From contig NC_088776.1 in assembly GCF_954871325.1 (NCBI RefSeq), forward strand, positions 27,700,508-27,764,507: DNA of 64,000 nt. Direction: 5' to 3'. Source of the stretch: Gordionus sp. m RMFG-2023 (lineage: Eukaryota > Nematomorpha > Gordioida > Chordodea > Parachordodidae). A model generated the notes under the pieces. The model had not been told where the DNA came from, ran no database searches, and saw only the letters and a program-made list of their open reading frames with translations. This document shows, piece by piece, positions 21,918 to 33,670 of this stretch (the stretch's first letter is position 1; every line of letters begins with the position of its first letter). Made by a program: the position numbers and the translations under genes.

Positions 21918-22118
21918 TAGTGTTGCAAAATCGTTCCATTTAATTTTAAAAACGGCTAACTTACTATTTTATCCAGAAAAATATTACACAAGGATTTTTC
22001 ATAGATGACACAAAAGATTGGACATCTATTAGCAAATTCTCGAGGCTTAGGCAATATTTTTTTGTCTAAAATATTGAGTTAGACGTTTTTAAAAATCTTC
22101 TCAAATGAGCGATCACTA
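21918..22118. mobile_element. MITE of the TAGTGTTGTTAAAC family
   Basis: 201 bp. It starts TAGTGTTGCAAAATCG, ends ...GATCACTA, and inside carries AAAACGGCTAACTTA and ATATTGAGTTAGACGTTTTT as near-inverted internal arms. Several copies in the window share the phrase CTCGAGGCTTAGGCAATATT. No clear target duplication remains for this copy. Confidence 0.7.
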
Positions 22119-22269
22119 ATCTATAATTTAACTAGGTCATTTAAATTATAATGATCTAATAGTTTATATTCATAGTATTTAAAATATTTTTATTGATAAA
22201 TCACTTATTTATATAATAACATTAATCTATTTACATAATAAGTAACAAACAAATATATAATGAAATTTG

Positions 22270-22383
22270 ATATAAATTAAACGCCACTTTATCGGATCGG
22301 AAAATTTTATAATATTGGCCGATAACCGATATTTTAAAAATCACGAAATATAGGCCCGATATGATAAAAATATCGGTAATCCC
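22270..22383 (-). other. Remnant of a hAT end (CTAGGGATTACCGATATT)
   Basis: On the minus strand the segment begins CTAGGGATTACCGATATT and goes on with repeated TATCGG motifs (ATATCGGGCC, AATATCGGTTATCGG). This pattern is known from hAT ends that begin TAGGGATG.ACCGATA. No second end was identified. Confidence 0.4.
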
Positions 22384-22481
22384 TAGAAATTTGATTTATA
22401 GTATAGAGCAACTTACTGAAAAATTGGCCTAGATTTATAAATGATATATTTTGATTAAACTTTTTAAATCATCATATAATA

Positions 22482-22822
22482 TAGTGATCTGCATCAGGCC
22501 TAATTTTTCAAACCCGGCCCGATCTCGAACGAAATTTATTTTATTTGTCCCGAAAAGCCCGACTTAAAATAAAAATTATTTGTCCTCCCGGCCCAGCTCG
22601 AATTTAATTAAAGATAGAAAAATAATTTTTTTTTTGATTTAAAAAAAATATTATACAAATAAAAAATATTAGCGTTTTGTTTCTTGTAGGAATTTTTTAA
22701 AATATATCAATGTATTTGAGAAAATGTAATGATATCATATTTAAAAATTTATGCCCAACCCGGCCTGGCCCTAAATTTTTTAAAAAAAATTAGGCCTGGC
22801 CCAACCGATTTTCAGATCTCTA
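22482..22822. mobile_element. GC-rich hAT MITE (TAGWGATCTG ends)
   Basis: 341 bp, with ends TAGTGATCTG and, reversed, TAGAGATCTGAAAA. The flanks ATATAATA and ATATAATG fit an 8-bp target duplication with one change. The interior has GC-rich islands (CCCGGCCCGATC, AACCCGGCCTGGCCC) separated by T/A runs. No coding text. Confidence 0.75.
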
Positions 22823-23530
22823 ATATAATGTTTAATTCTATGATGTTTTATTTTGATTTACTTATCAAAAAATAAGTTTACAACACATAATATTTTTTTC
22901 AATATCAGGAATAATTTATAATCACCCTTTAATATTGTGTATCTTCCAATATTATATTGTGTGTGTTCAAATGTTTTAAAATATGATTACAATTAATTCT
23001 AATAAATTTTTAATGTTCCAAATACATCGTTTCTATTAGGGCTGTGCCGATATTAAGGTCGTGGGGGGGGGTATGGTATTCCAACTGCATTCCTGCCATT
23101 CTTCTTGCATGTTCTACCCGGCTGCTCCTAACATCATTTATCATCTCTATGTATCCATATTGCTTCTTCCCTAGCTGAGTTTAACTACTTTATTATATAA
23201 TTAATATTTGTATGTAAATCTATCCCCTCCCTCTATTTATTCCTCACCTGACTTATATGTACAGTCTCAGTTTTTCAATAAAAACAATTTCGTTTTACAA
23301 TATTTTTATTCCCTTTAATCTGCATTGATCTCTATTCTGCCTTCAATTTTTTCCTCGACTTTGTTTTATACTATATTTTTTTTACTACACCCTTCTCCTA
23401 TTTAAAAGGACTACTAAATAACCGTATCCAAATCAAACTTCCTATTGGAAATTTTTCAACCTATATCTGTTCTTTCGGCTTTACTCTTTCTTTTAAGTAA
23501 TCCGATTCCGTTCTTGTTTTTCCTAAAATA
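22823..23530. other. AT-rich stretch, no gene recognised
   Basis: Contains a G-run near 23,063 preceded by TAGGGCTGTGCCGATATTAA, another hAT-like end motif. From about 23,100 there is C/T-rich DNA that may be the LTR side of the fossil that follows. Confidence 0.4.
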
Positions 23531-24400
23531 TCTGCTTGAGATCTTCCTTTGGACGTTTTGTGTTATTGTATACTAACATTGATAACCACTATTTCCCTTC
23601 TCTATATTTTTCTTTCTTTAACCAACTCTTAATTATAGCTAACATAGCTCTACTTGTCGGTGGGATCTTGGATAATATGGTGGCGAAACCAAATGTTGAA
23701 ACTTCCATCTATCGCAAAATTTACCAAATGCTTTACCTTATGACTGTTACTAACGTCTTCATTAATCCACATTTACCTCCAAAATCTTTTATATTACCCA
23801 AAGCTACCTTGTTGTTAAACCTGAGTCCTGCTGACAACCTATCTATTTTGAACCTGCATCTACCATGATAAAATATCTTTTCTTCTCATAATCTAAAAAA
23901 TCTACATGTATTCCTTCGTGGAATGCTGGTCTCTGGCCATTTATTTTTATTTCTTGATGATACATTAGTCCACATATTGCTATCACAGCTGTTAGCCGCT
24001 TCTTCTATCTCGCTATTAATTGTGGGCCACCAAATATACTCTCTTGCTTTGTTCCTCATTATTTCTATGTCTTGATGTCTGGCATGCATAGCTGCTAGCA
24101 TATATTTTCTTAAAGAAACAGGAATTGCTAAACGATATCATTTCATTAAACAATTGTCTTCCATACTTAATTCACTCTTAGTATTATTTAATTCATTTCC
24201 TAACTGAAACCTCTACTATTAATTCTGGGCTCTATTTCTTTATTTCTATTTTCTTAACAAACAATTTTGGAAATATATCAGGTAAACTATTTTGTTTACC
24301 CGCTCTAATTCTTATTTCAAAATCGAAGCTACCTACCAATAACTTACAGTTTAGGTGAAATCATTAATTCTTTATTTTCCTTTTTTAAACAAATAAACTA
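23530..24400 (-). mobile_element. Gypsy LTR element fossil related to element 1
   Basis: Minus-strand text contains LLVGSFDFEIRIRAGKQNSL (end of RNase H) and then HARHQDIEIMRNKAREYIWW (integrase zinc finger), closely like element 1 (LLVGSFDVQVKYRRG, HAGHQGTERM). Only the RNase H end and part of integrase remain. It has many breaks and is clearly older than element 1. Confidence 0.75.
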
Positions 24401-24689
24401 AAAAATAAATTTAATTATTTTCATGTCTATTATAAATAAAAATTATCTATTTAGAAAAATATAACTAATATTTTTGTAGGCAATACTTATTCAAATTTTA
24501 ATTTACTAAAAAAACTATCTTTAATTTTTTTTTTTTATTTATTATTAACAAATCCTTTATTTTCAATTTTCAAATAATATAAAGTATTAAAAAAAACGAA
24601 AATATAATATTTTATGTTTTAATATATTTAAAAATGTTTGAAAAATATATAATAATACTATAAAAAAAAGAACGGAGATGGTGTGACGC

Positions 24690-25172
24690 AGGGAAACAAA
24701 AATGATAAAGGGACGTAAGTGTTGTCTAGGATAGCTCTTTGGCTAGAAGACTACCATTGAAACTGATATAATTAGCTTTGAGAATCGCTATGGATAATCG
24801 TTGACGAAGAAAAAAAACCCTCTCGAGGTTCTTCTGAGAGTTTGCTGATTTGTGATCCTAAGTTTTTGAAAAATGCTAAGGCGAGTTTGCCGAAGGTGCC
24901 AAGAGTGATTGATATGATATGAAGCAATGATCGTTCAATATTTCTGTGTATTTAGAAGTTTTAAGTTGTTCCTTCTGGTCAAGGATGTTGATGGCGTGGT
25001 TGGATGGGGCCAAGGGGTCAATACAGGAATAGTCCCATACCAAAAGTTGGCCTCTCCTCCATGAGATTTGAGAAATCCCGTCAGGACGTTTACCGTCAGA
25101 TCTAAAAAGACCCTGTGGTTCTAGAGTGGAAGGAAGATCTAAAAAGACCCTGTGGTTCTAGAGTGGAAGGAA
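24690..25172 (-). pseudogene. LINE-associated C-terminal region (KRPDG type), fragment
   Basis: Minus-strand text reads DGKRPDGISQISWRRGQLLV then WDYSCIDPLAPSNHAI, and after stops a decayed tail. The DGKRPDG...W..GR.L.WD.....D..A.S phrase is found downstream of the reverse transcriptase in a group of animal LINEs. It may be the 3' part of the LINE whose palm is at 20.3-20.7 kb, though in opposite orientation here. Confidence 0.6.
25098..25171. repeat. Exact 37-bp tandem duplication
   Basis: Two identical head-to-tail copies (25,098-25,134 and 25,135-25,171), starting AGATCTAAAAAGACCC and ending GAGTGGAAGGA. With no difference between the copies, it is recent or an assembly artefact. Confidence 0.95.
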
Positions 25173-25379
25173 TTAAAAGTAAAATTATTTAAATAAAGTA
25201 ATTTAAAAAAACAATTTTAAAAAATATTTAAATAATAAAAAAAACTCTCTGCACACTTGCAATAATATATTATATAAATATATGATCATATAGGTTATTG
25301 AACTTGTTTACCACACTTTCGATTTTAGAGGGCTAAGAAATAATGCATTTGGGATACCTCTAACTATTGTATTATTAAA

Positions 25380-25960
25380 ACTTAAAAAATTGGCATTAAA
25401 TAATATCAAATTTTGTAAGCCGCACATAATTAAAATTCTACATGGCATAGATAAAAGGTATACGGTTGAAATATCTACAATTTATATTTGGAATAGATTA
25501 GAATATATCTATAGCTGGATATATACTAGATCAATTATTCACCCATTATTTAATTGGATTAGCCATAGTTCGAGGTCAGCGAAGGAATGAAGCTTGACCT
25601 TATTTCCAGTTTGAAAAAAGATCCTGGCAAATATAAAGAAAAATTAAACATGATTTCTTTAAATAACAATACACATACCAGACTAATTCTGATAAAGATT
25701 AAAAAAAAATTGGTGAAGATCTGATGAATGAAGATTCTTGTGAATATGATCTAATAAGTTTTTTTGAAATAAAGACCATTCTTCATATATTTTTGATAAT
25801 TTCCCAATTAAAATATTTATGTATTAAATATAATACAACCTTCCCATCCTCTGCGCCAGTTGAACATGTATTTAACACTGCGAAAACTGTGTTGATCATT
25901 GTTGGCGAATTCTTAGATATTTCTAACCTTTCAGAAAAATATGTATTTGTAGTATAGGAG
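25380..25960 (+). pseudogene. hAT transposase C-terminal remnant (FPSSAPVEHVFN)
   Basis: Near 25,800-25,950 the plus strand reads LKYLCIKYNTTFPSSAPVEH followed by VFNTAKTV and ISNLSEKYVFV. This matches the hAT dimerisation domain (L..LA.KYL..P.SSAP.ER.FS.A....RN.LS...FE.L.F). The SER core is changed to VEH. The frame upstream (25,390-25,590) is not recognised but may belong to it. It is broken, and no ends were found. Confidence 0.6.
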
Positions 25961-26013
25961 AAAGATTCCTATGTACTAATAATCAGGCCACTATTCATCA
26001 TGATTAATTGGGT

Positions 26014-28453
26014 GGGTCTGTTTATCAATCGGCCAGGAATTATCACTAGAATAACCACATAATAATTCACTTATTATTAAATATCGCTCGGCTGGAAAAT
26101 GTCGATCGGCTAACCACATAATAAATCATTTATTACTAAATATCGCTCGGTTTAAGTACTCCTTTATTTATATATTACATTTCCAATCATATTCTAGTGG
26201 GCTTTCACTTTCCATATTAATTGAGAATTATTAGTTTTTATAAATAAAATAAATATTTAAACAGGTAAAGATATTTTAACTTCAATACTTTTATAAAATT
26301 ACTCATAACTTATTTTTATTTTTTAAAATCAAAAATAAAAAAATAATATTTTTGAATGCTTAATAAATTTTGCCATATTCTATCATGATGACTAAATATC
26401 TATATTTGGGTAAAAAATTAGTAGTCTTTTTTAAATTTTGCAATTTTTATTAATCAGATAAATTAATAACGATAGTAATTCGTTTTATTGATGCATTATT
26501 ATAAATCATAATTATTTTAACCAAATTGATATAATAATGTTGTTATAATATAATTATCGCGTTCATAAAATATAATTTATTCGACAGAGAAGATTTATAT
26601 ATAAATTTAGGGTAATAAAATTATATATATTGACGAAATATATTCAATATTTTAGAAATATTGGATATTTAGATACTTTAATGAATTTGACGTGCAAAAT
26701 ACGTGAATTGCCAAGAGCTGCACTTAATGGCATATATGAATTTGCTCGGCCCAAACATTTATATTTAGAGCCGAATCTAGTATCTCATGATACTCACCCA
26801 TATATTTGTATTAATTTTATAGTTTGAAAAAATTCGAATGATTTTTATCGTAATGTTGAGGGTTCAAAATTATTTCTCTTGCCGTTATCAGTCTTTAAAA
26901 ATATGATGTATTTGTGTTTTATATAATGACATTGAAACCGTCCGGTAAAAGCAATTACCATTAGATTCAATTTCCTGCGGAATATAATTTTCTAAGATTG
27001 AAGATTGCGCCATTTATATAATTTTTTCACTTGTAGAATCTTTTGATATTTTCTTTTAACGTTATTGGTTGTAGATCTCTTAATTAATTTTTTTCTCTTA
27101 AGACCATAGCTGGATTCCTTTTTAATTTGCAGAAAAGAAAAAATTAATTTTTCTCAAATGATGAATTTTGAGTAAATAAAAAAATTGACGATAACTTTAA
27201 ATCAATAAAGATTTTTATAAAACGTAACATCAAGGTTTTATAAAAATTGACTAAATAAAATTTATTGATATCAAAATAAAATGGCTAAATAATAAAAATC
27301 TTTGATTTCAAATTTTGGTTTGTGAAAAAGTGAGTTATCTGAACCCTTGTGCGAATATTCAGAGTCGGCACACAACATTGGGTAAAATTAATATTTATAT
27401 TAATATTTTTTAAAACAATTCACAAACTACCCTACCAGTCTAATTTTCTAAAAAAACTGCGATTTTTATTCAAAATATCCAAAAACTATTTGATTATTCC
27501 TGAAAAATAATTTAATCCACTGGAATTTATCTTATAAGTAGGGCTACACCTATCCGCAATTATTTTACCAATCCAATCCGACATTTACCCCAAACATCCC
27601 CGATACCTATATTACATCGATTTTTATGTCATTATTTTTTATAAGATAATGGAATAATAATAATCTGTATATAAATTTTCAGCGTTTTAATCAGAATATC
27701 TATTTATCCCCGCTCTTAAAATTAAAAAAAAAGTTTCAGATATTTTTTAAAATTCTAAAATTATGTCTTACCTGTAAATAAATAGCAGATAAAGGATTAT
27801 ATTTATAATATATAGAGTAAATAATGTCCGATTTTATAAAATTATGGCCCTAGAATAATAATATATAGTTCCATATATTTTTTTAAATGATGATCACTAG
27901 AAATTCGAACGATTTAAAAAAAAATGTATCTGTTATTTTAACTAAATCTTAATATAGCATCCTCCATTGTGAAGAATTCGAAAAATTGGTTATTATATGT
28001 CATAAATTATTTTAGCATCTGTCATTACTATTTTTGTTTTTACTTTCTCTTAAAATAACGTTACATAGTTTGTTCATTCAAAAATATATAATTTTATTAC
28101 TTTTATAAATAAAAAAAGTTATGAGTATATTTAATTTTATAAAAGTATTGAAGCTAAAATATCTAATAGATAATTTTTATACCTGACTAAACATTTATTT
28201 TATTTATAAAAACTAATTAATTCTCAATTATTATGAAAGTGAAAGCCCACTAGAATATGATTGCAAATTTAATACATAAATAAAGGAATACTTATAGCTT
28301 AGAGATATTTAATAATAATTTATTATGTATTTAGCTCGTGTTATTTAAATAGTAAATGATTTATTATGTGGTTAGACCATCGACATTTCGCAGCAGAGCG
28401 ATATTTAGTAATAAATGATTTATTATGTGGTTAGCCGAACGATAAATAGACCC
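26014..28453. mobile_element. DNA element with long terminal inverted repeats (about 300 bp or more)
   Basis: The left end starts GGGTCTGTTTATCAATCGG. The right end read inward starts GGGTCTATTTATCGTTCGG. The arms match to about 26,290 and from about 28,120, including TTCTAGTGGGCTTTCAC and CTTCAATACTTTTATAAAAT. Each arm carries two or three copies of a unit of about 55-70 bp with CTAACCACATAATAAATCAT and TAAATATCGCTCGG. The middle is AT-rich and holds a 65-residue frame at 26,630-26,827 that I do not recognise. Long ends recall Mutator-like or foldback elements, but no target duplication could be fixed. Confidence 0.75.
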
Positions 28454-28552
28454 AGTGATTACCGTGACGACTAATTAAATAAGTAAATTTTGTTGTTATA
28501 TCAGATGGATTAAAGTACAACGCATTTTCATTTTATTTATTTCATATAAAAT

Positions 28553-28850
28553 TATCATATTCTTTAAAGAAAGATTTGGCAGAAGAGCCAAAATTCATTA
28601 TTTTGATGAGGCAGCTACACAATATAAAATAATAAACTTCATTAACCCCTACAATCTTAAAGATGATTTTGGGATAAACAGAATGGCATTTATTTACAAC
28701 AGCACCTGGTAAAAGATAATGTCATAATTTCGGAAGCGTTACTAAACGGTTAGCAGCTCGAACAATATGATCATATATTGACAACTATGGATTTATATAA
28801 CTATCCTAGAAATAATATCAGAGGGATAAATTTTATATTTGTGAGTAGTG
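28553..28850 (+). pseudogene. Unrecognised degraded coding-like stretch
   Basis: The plus strand shows peptide-like text with normal composition: FKERFGRRAKIHYFDEAATQ, INPYNLKDDFGINRMAFIYN, and then QLEQYDHILTTMDLYNYPRN and GINFIFVSS. It is broken and no family came to mind. It lies between the long-inverted-repeat element and a partial MITE, 550 bp upstream of the first IDH3B exon. It might be an element fossil or a host pseudogene. Confidence 0.35.
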
Positions 28851-28925
28851 TTGTTAAACGGCCCGATTTGGATCGATTTTTAAAAACGGCATCTGTATAA
28901 TGAAATAAAAATTATTGCTCGGATT
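28846..28925. mobile_element. MITE of the TAGTGTTGTTAAAC family, left part only
   Basis: Starts TAGTGTTGTTAAACGGCCCG and continues with CGATTTTTAAAAACGGC, as in full copies. The match fades after about 80 bp. Confidence 0.65.
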
Positions 28926-29403
28926 TAATTTTTTCTTGAGATAAATGATTATATCAAAAATGTAACATTTTTCATCTCTTTAAATCCCCATATTTTAACG
29001 ATTAAATGATGTAAGGAAGTAAAATTTCAATTTTTTCTTAGTCATAGTATATACTACAAAATTAAAAAAAATTCTAATAGGGTGGGGTTGAAACCTTAGT
29101 TGATTTAATATGGAATTCACCATATACATATTATTTATAATTACTGCAAAATATAATTGGAACATTTTCTAAATGTATTTATATAATTATATGAAATTTA
29201 GAAAATTCTTAATAAAAATATTATTTAAATTATTTATTCGATATTTAAATTGCTAACGTTAATAAATGATTATTTTATTTTGATTACATTCATTGAGTAA
29301 AGAAAGAAAGAATGAATGGAAGAAATGTCAATAAATAAGCCAAGAAATTTAATTTATTATATTAAATGAACCATTTTTAAACTATAAATTATTTTTATAT
29401 TAG

Positions 29404-29537
29404 AAATCTGATCTGGAAACAAAAAGAAAAGTCACAATGATTCCAGGTGACGGCGTTGGACCAGATTTGATGGAATCGGTAAAAGAAGTTTTTAGGAACA
29501 TAGGTGCTCCTATCAATTTTGAAGAGATGCATTTAAG
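29404..29537 (+). CDS. IDH3B: IDH3B exon (nucleotide-binding start, MIPGDGVGP)
   Basis: Acceptor TTTTATATTAG before 29,404; donor CATTTAAG|GTTTTTT after 29,537. It codes [20 protein letters not shown], then [10 protein letters not shown], then [13 protein letters not shown]. The MIPGDG(V/I)GP motif is the N-terminal signature of the isocitrate/isopropylmalate dehydrogenase family. The exon ends after two bases of a codon (AG), completed by T of the next exon to give Ser, as in the usual HLSE. The upstream exon with the mitochondrial targeting peptide is missing from view. Confidence 0.95.
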
Positions 29538-30240
29538 GTTTTTTAAATTTCTATATATTAATTTAATTTTGCTAGAGATCATAGCTAAGATAATTTCGCG
29601 AGAATGGCTAAAACCCAGGGAAAAATTCTTTGAATCTTCTAAAAACATTATTTATAAAAGTATTTGGCGCTTTCGATTCATTTGGCGTTTTTTTTGTCAA
29701 CACCAATGCCCACTATCACGGTAGGGGCATGATGCCGAACTTAATTAAAATAGTATAAGGGTTGGGTTGTAGGAATCATAAGAATCATAATGGTATCCCT
29801 TTCATTTTTGGAAGAAAAATTTACATAGCCCACCCCCTCCCCCTCTTAATTATTAAAAAATAATAATTTGCAAATTATGCATTATAAAATTTAATGAAAA
29901 TTAAACCAAAATATCCAAGTATAAATCTCTTTGTATATGATTTATATATTAGTTTTAAAGATACAATTCAAGAACTATCCCTAATTATTTAAAAAAAAAC
30001 AATTTTGCATTTTTATATATAATTATAAATTTTTTTATTGATCGAAATGATAAAATTTATGGAAATATCAGGACATCCAAACATAAATATATGATTTACA
30101 AATTATATATTAGATTTAAAAAACAATTCAAGAACAAAGCAATTAGTAATGTGTCATTGTCTTCAAAAAAATTGGAGGCAGCACGCTAATAGTTACCCCC
30201 TAATTGATTAAATTTACAATAATCAAAATATTTTATAGTT
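29538..30240. other. Start of the giant IDH3B intron, no gene recognised
   Basis: AT-rich. Near 29,832 a C-rich run (CCCACCCCCTCCCCCTC) interrupts it. A repeat end may lie there, but no partner was found. Confidence 0.4.
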
Positions 30241-31201
30241 AAATTTTAATATAAGGGATTATGGGTTGGAAACATTTTCATCAAGTACGCGATGGTAAAT
30301 CAGTTAAAACGGTATGCATGTTTTGCAAGATGTCCTATATTACCCACGTTGATAGAATGGTCAAGCATTTATTAAGCAGCTGTACTATGTGCCCTGTCAT
30401 AATTAAGGAAATTTTTTTATTCAAATTCCAAAATATCAACGTCGACAAAAAATCACACAAATATAATTTGTAATACTTCTAGCTCTGATGAAGAATTGGG
30501 TGAAATTAGTGAGAATAATTATCAAATTGACAATATTATGCCTTATGACTCAGGAGAATTTGATTCCATTATCTGATTAATAAACAAGCAATGAGATTAA
30601 TTGTAAATCTCAATCTTGTATAATCGGGTTCATTGATAGAATGAATCCCATGGAAAAAAATGGGCTCTATCAATTATTTCCAAAGGCTGTATATGCGAGC
30701 AATTTACCAGAAAAATTGTTAAAGTTTTCAAGAATATACACAACATATCAGCTGCAGTATTTTCCCGTAATAAGAATCAACATAGTATACCATCTACATT
30801 AAGTACAATTAGCCAAACAAGATGGGCATCGTCAATAAAATGTGTGAGCAAATACAAATATGTAAGAAAGCTCTAAAGGCATCAGTTGTTTAAGAAGCTG
30901 TATGTGATATTTATCCCATAGAAATTACCATATATTAAATGAAGAAATATTTTGGACGAAAAATTAAAATTTTTTAACTGAATATCTAATCGATGGTCGG
31001 CGCGCGCCGATTTTTAGCCGCCGTCAACAAAATAGGCGCAGTTATAAATTTTTATAACATAAATTTTTTAATTGCTTAAAAAAACAAATATACACTACTC
31101 TACAGATATCTCGGCATATTTTTAAATATTTATTTAATAGAAAACTCATTATAAATAAAATCGATTTCGTAATTTTATAATTATCATGTATAAAAATTAT
31201 T

Positions 31202-33670
31202 TTATTTAAATTTTCGAGATATAATGATGATCTCCTTAAATTTAACGTCAATCCAGAGGTAGAGAAAACTCTCACTAGGTGTGCTAGTCGCTGGAATACA
31301 AAGAATTTTTTTGGCGAGCCTGGAAAGATTGGGAAGTTCCCTCTTCTTTTCTCTCCAAAAATTTAGAACGTCTATATCTTGTGAATGTCGTTTTCCAAGA
31401 AGATGGTGGCATTCTTGTTCTAAGTTACCTAACGTGGAATCATAATTTATATTTGTTGAATGTTTATTTGCCAATTTTGTCAAATAACTTTAATTTATCT
31501 TCTTGATCCTCATTAGCTATATTTACTACCTGAATATCATCATTCTCTATTAGTTTAAGATGTTTTATTATAAATTCTGAAGCTGAGAAATTTTGTTTCA
31601 TTTTATACTTTGACACAATTGTTAATTTTTGAAATCTTGGATCTAAAAGAGCCAATACCTAGATAATTTTAAATAAAAAAAAATATCACAAACCGGAAAT
31701 TGTAACGCAAGTATTTTTAGCATATTTTCCTTTAGTGAAATGATTTCAGAAATATCACTATCATTTACTATTAAATGTGTTTCAATTTCACTTCTAAAAA
31801 GTAACGCCAAGTTTAAAGTAGGCCCTTTTTGTACTGAAAGAAATTCGACTGTTTCTTTAAATTTTGAAAGAAATGCTAAAAGTTCTTCTACCAGATCAGA
31901 TTCATAGTTTGATAATTTGAGAAAGTGCTTCCCAATTCTTTTTAAAACATTATTAATTAAATTCTTATTTAATCTAGATATGTTTTCTAGCATAATTAAT
32001 ATACTATGCCAACGTGTTGGGACATTTAATTTTAAGGTTTTCATATGCGTGGAATTATTGTCATTATTATTATTGGAATTGCTAATTTGAAAACGGGTAT
32101 TGGGTATGGATTAGTGCTATCAAGATCTAACATGTCTGATGTTAAATCTATTGTACTTAGGCATTTTCTATGATCTGCCTCGAATTCAAATTCAACCTTT
32201 GTTGTTTTATATCTTAGAGCAATAATAATTTCTCTAATTCTTTTGATGAGATTTTGGAATTATTGTCATTATTATTATTGGAATTGCCAATTTGAAAACG
32301 GGTATCCGGGTATGGATCAGTGCTGTCAAGATCTAACATGTCGGATGTTAATTCTATTGTACTTAGGCATTTTCTTTGATCTGCCTCGAATTCAAATTCA
32401 ACCTCTGCAATTTTATATCTTAGAAGCAGTAATAATTCCTCAATTCTTTTGATGAGATTTTCAACAAAGGGTACCTTTTTAATACCATCTACTGTAACCA
32501 GATTGTGTAAACCATGACCCAAACATAAATGTGTTCATATTCACCTAATCAAACACCTTTTCTAACATTAGGCCCAGCATCTCTGACCATTTGTATTTTT
32601 TTCTCCTTTAAATTAAATTCTTCTTCTATTTTATCAATCTCAGTTAGAATAGTCTCACCTGTGTGTTTTAGGGTTATATAATGAGTTGCTAAAGTAAAGT
32701 AAATCATTTCAAAATTATCATTTATTAAATGAAATGTAAATGTAATATAGTCCCTTCTTCTGTATTGATCTGTCCACATATCAAATGTAATTGAGCAAAA
32801 TTTTGGCCCTGAGTTAATTTGTTCTTGTACATATACTTTCATTGATAGGTAAACATCATTAAGAGCCGGCTTAGTGATGTTCTGTCTGGCAAATCAGAAT
32901 TAGAATTAATAACTTGATATTTCTAAAATAAGTATTTTGAAATTTATAACAGAAAATCATTATATCTTTAATTTTTATTAGACACAAATTAGGGAGAATT
33001 TATCAAGAAGAAATAAATTTGTTAAAAATTTTCTGGGTTGCAAAGCTACACAAAAACAGAGATGATTAAAACAAATGAATATGCTATTTATTATCCAATA
33101 TTATTTAAATCATACATATCTATATGCTATTTCAATAGAACAAAAAAAGACATAAAGGTATTATAGATAATATATCAATTTTTTTTATTAATTTGATACC
33201 TTCAAAAAATCTTTCATTCCTATATTATCAATTGATTGAAAAGTTAATAAGTCAGCACAACATAATAACAAATAATTTCTTGCTAAGCCATTTTTTAGAG
33301 GTTTTAGAATGTCTGGAATTTTGGTTTGGTTATAAAATATTTTTTTAAATCTTGCGATTTTGATGAAGTATCTTCTTTAATATTATGTTCAGAAGTCATG
33401 TGTTTTAACAAATTTCCTGTGCTAATGTTGTTTGAAAAGTTTTGAATTTTATAGCTAGATTATATTTTACAAAAATTATATTTTAATTTATTAAAGATTT
33501 TGGCTATATATGAGAAAATAATATTTAAAAAAAATATATTGTGAAAATGGCTTATTTGAATCATCATCGTCTACTGTAGCCTTTTCTAAGCAACAATTGC
33601 AGTAAAATTTGTTAGAAATTATGGAAATTGTTTTATTATCTCATTTAAGTGTAAATAACCAAAAAATTTC
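31202..33670 (-). pseudogene. hAT transposase of element D (BED finger to dimerisation domain)
   Basis: Minus-strand order: a decayed BED finger (33,350-33,670, with LLKHM..EH), FCSITFDMWTDQYRRRDYIT (catalytic T.D.WTD), VRDAGPNVRKGV, MGHGLHNLVTV, NVPTRWHSILIMLENI, MALLDPRFQKL, and finally KILCIPATSTPSES (dimerisation). This is the full ZBED-like hAT layout. Stops, frame changes and an internal duplication have disabled it. Confidence 0.85.
32051..32461. repeat. Direct tandem duplication, about 205 bp, inside the hAT D transposase
   Basis: Units 32,051-32,255 and 32,256-32,461 both begin GGAATTATTGTCATTATTAT and end CTTTTGATGAGATTTT. They differ at a small number of positions (for example GCTAATTTG versus GCCAATTTG), so the duplication is not very recent. 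The unit length is not a multiple of three, so it would shift the frame. Confidence 0.9.
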
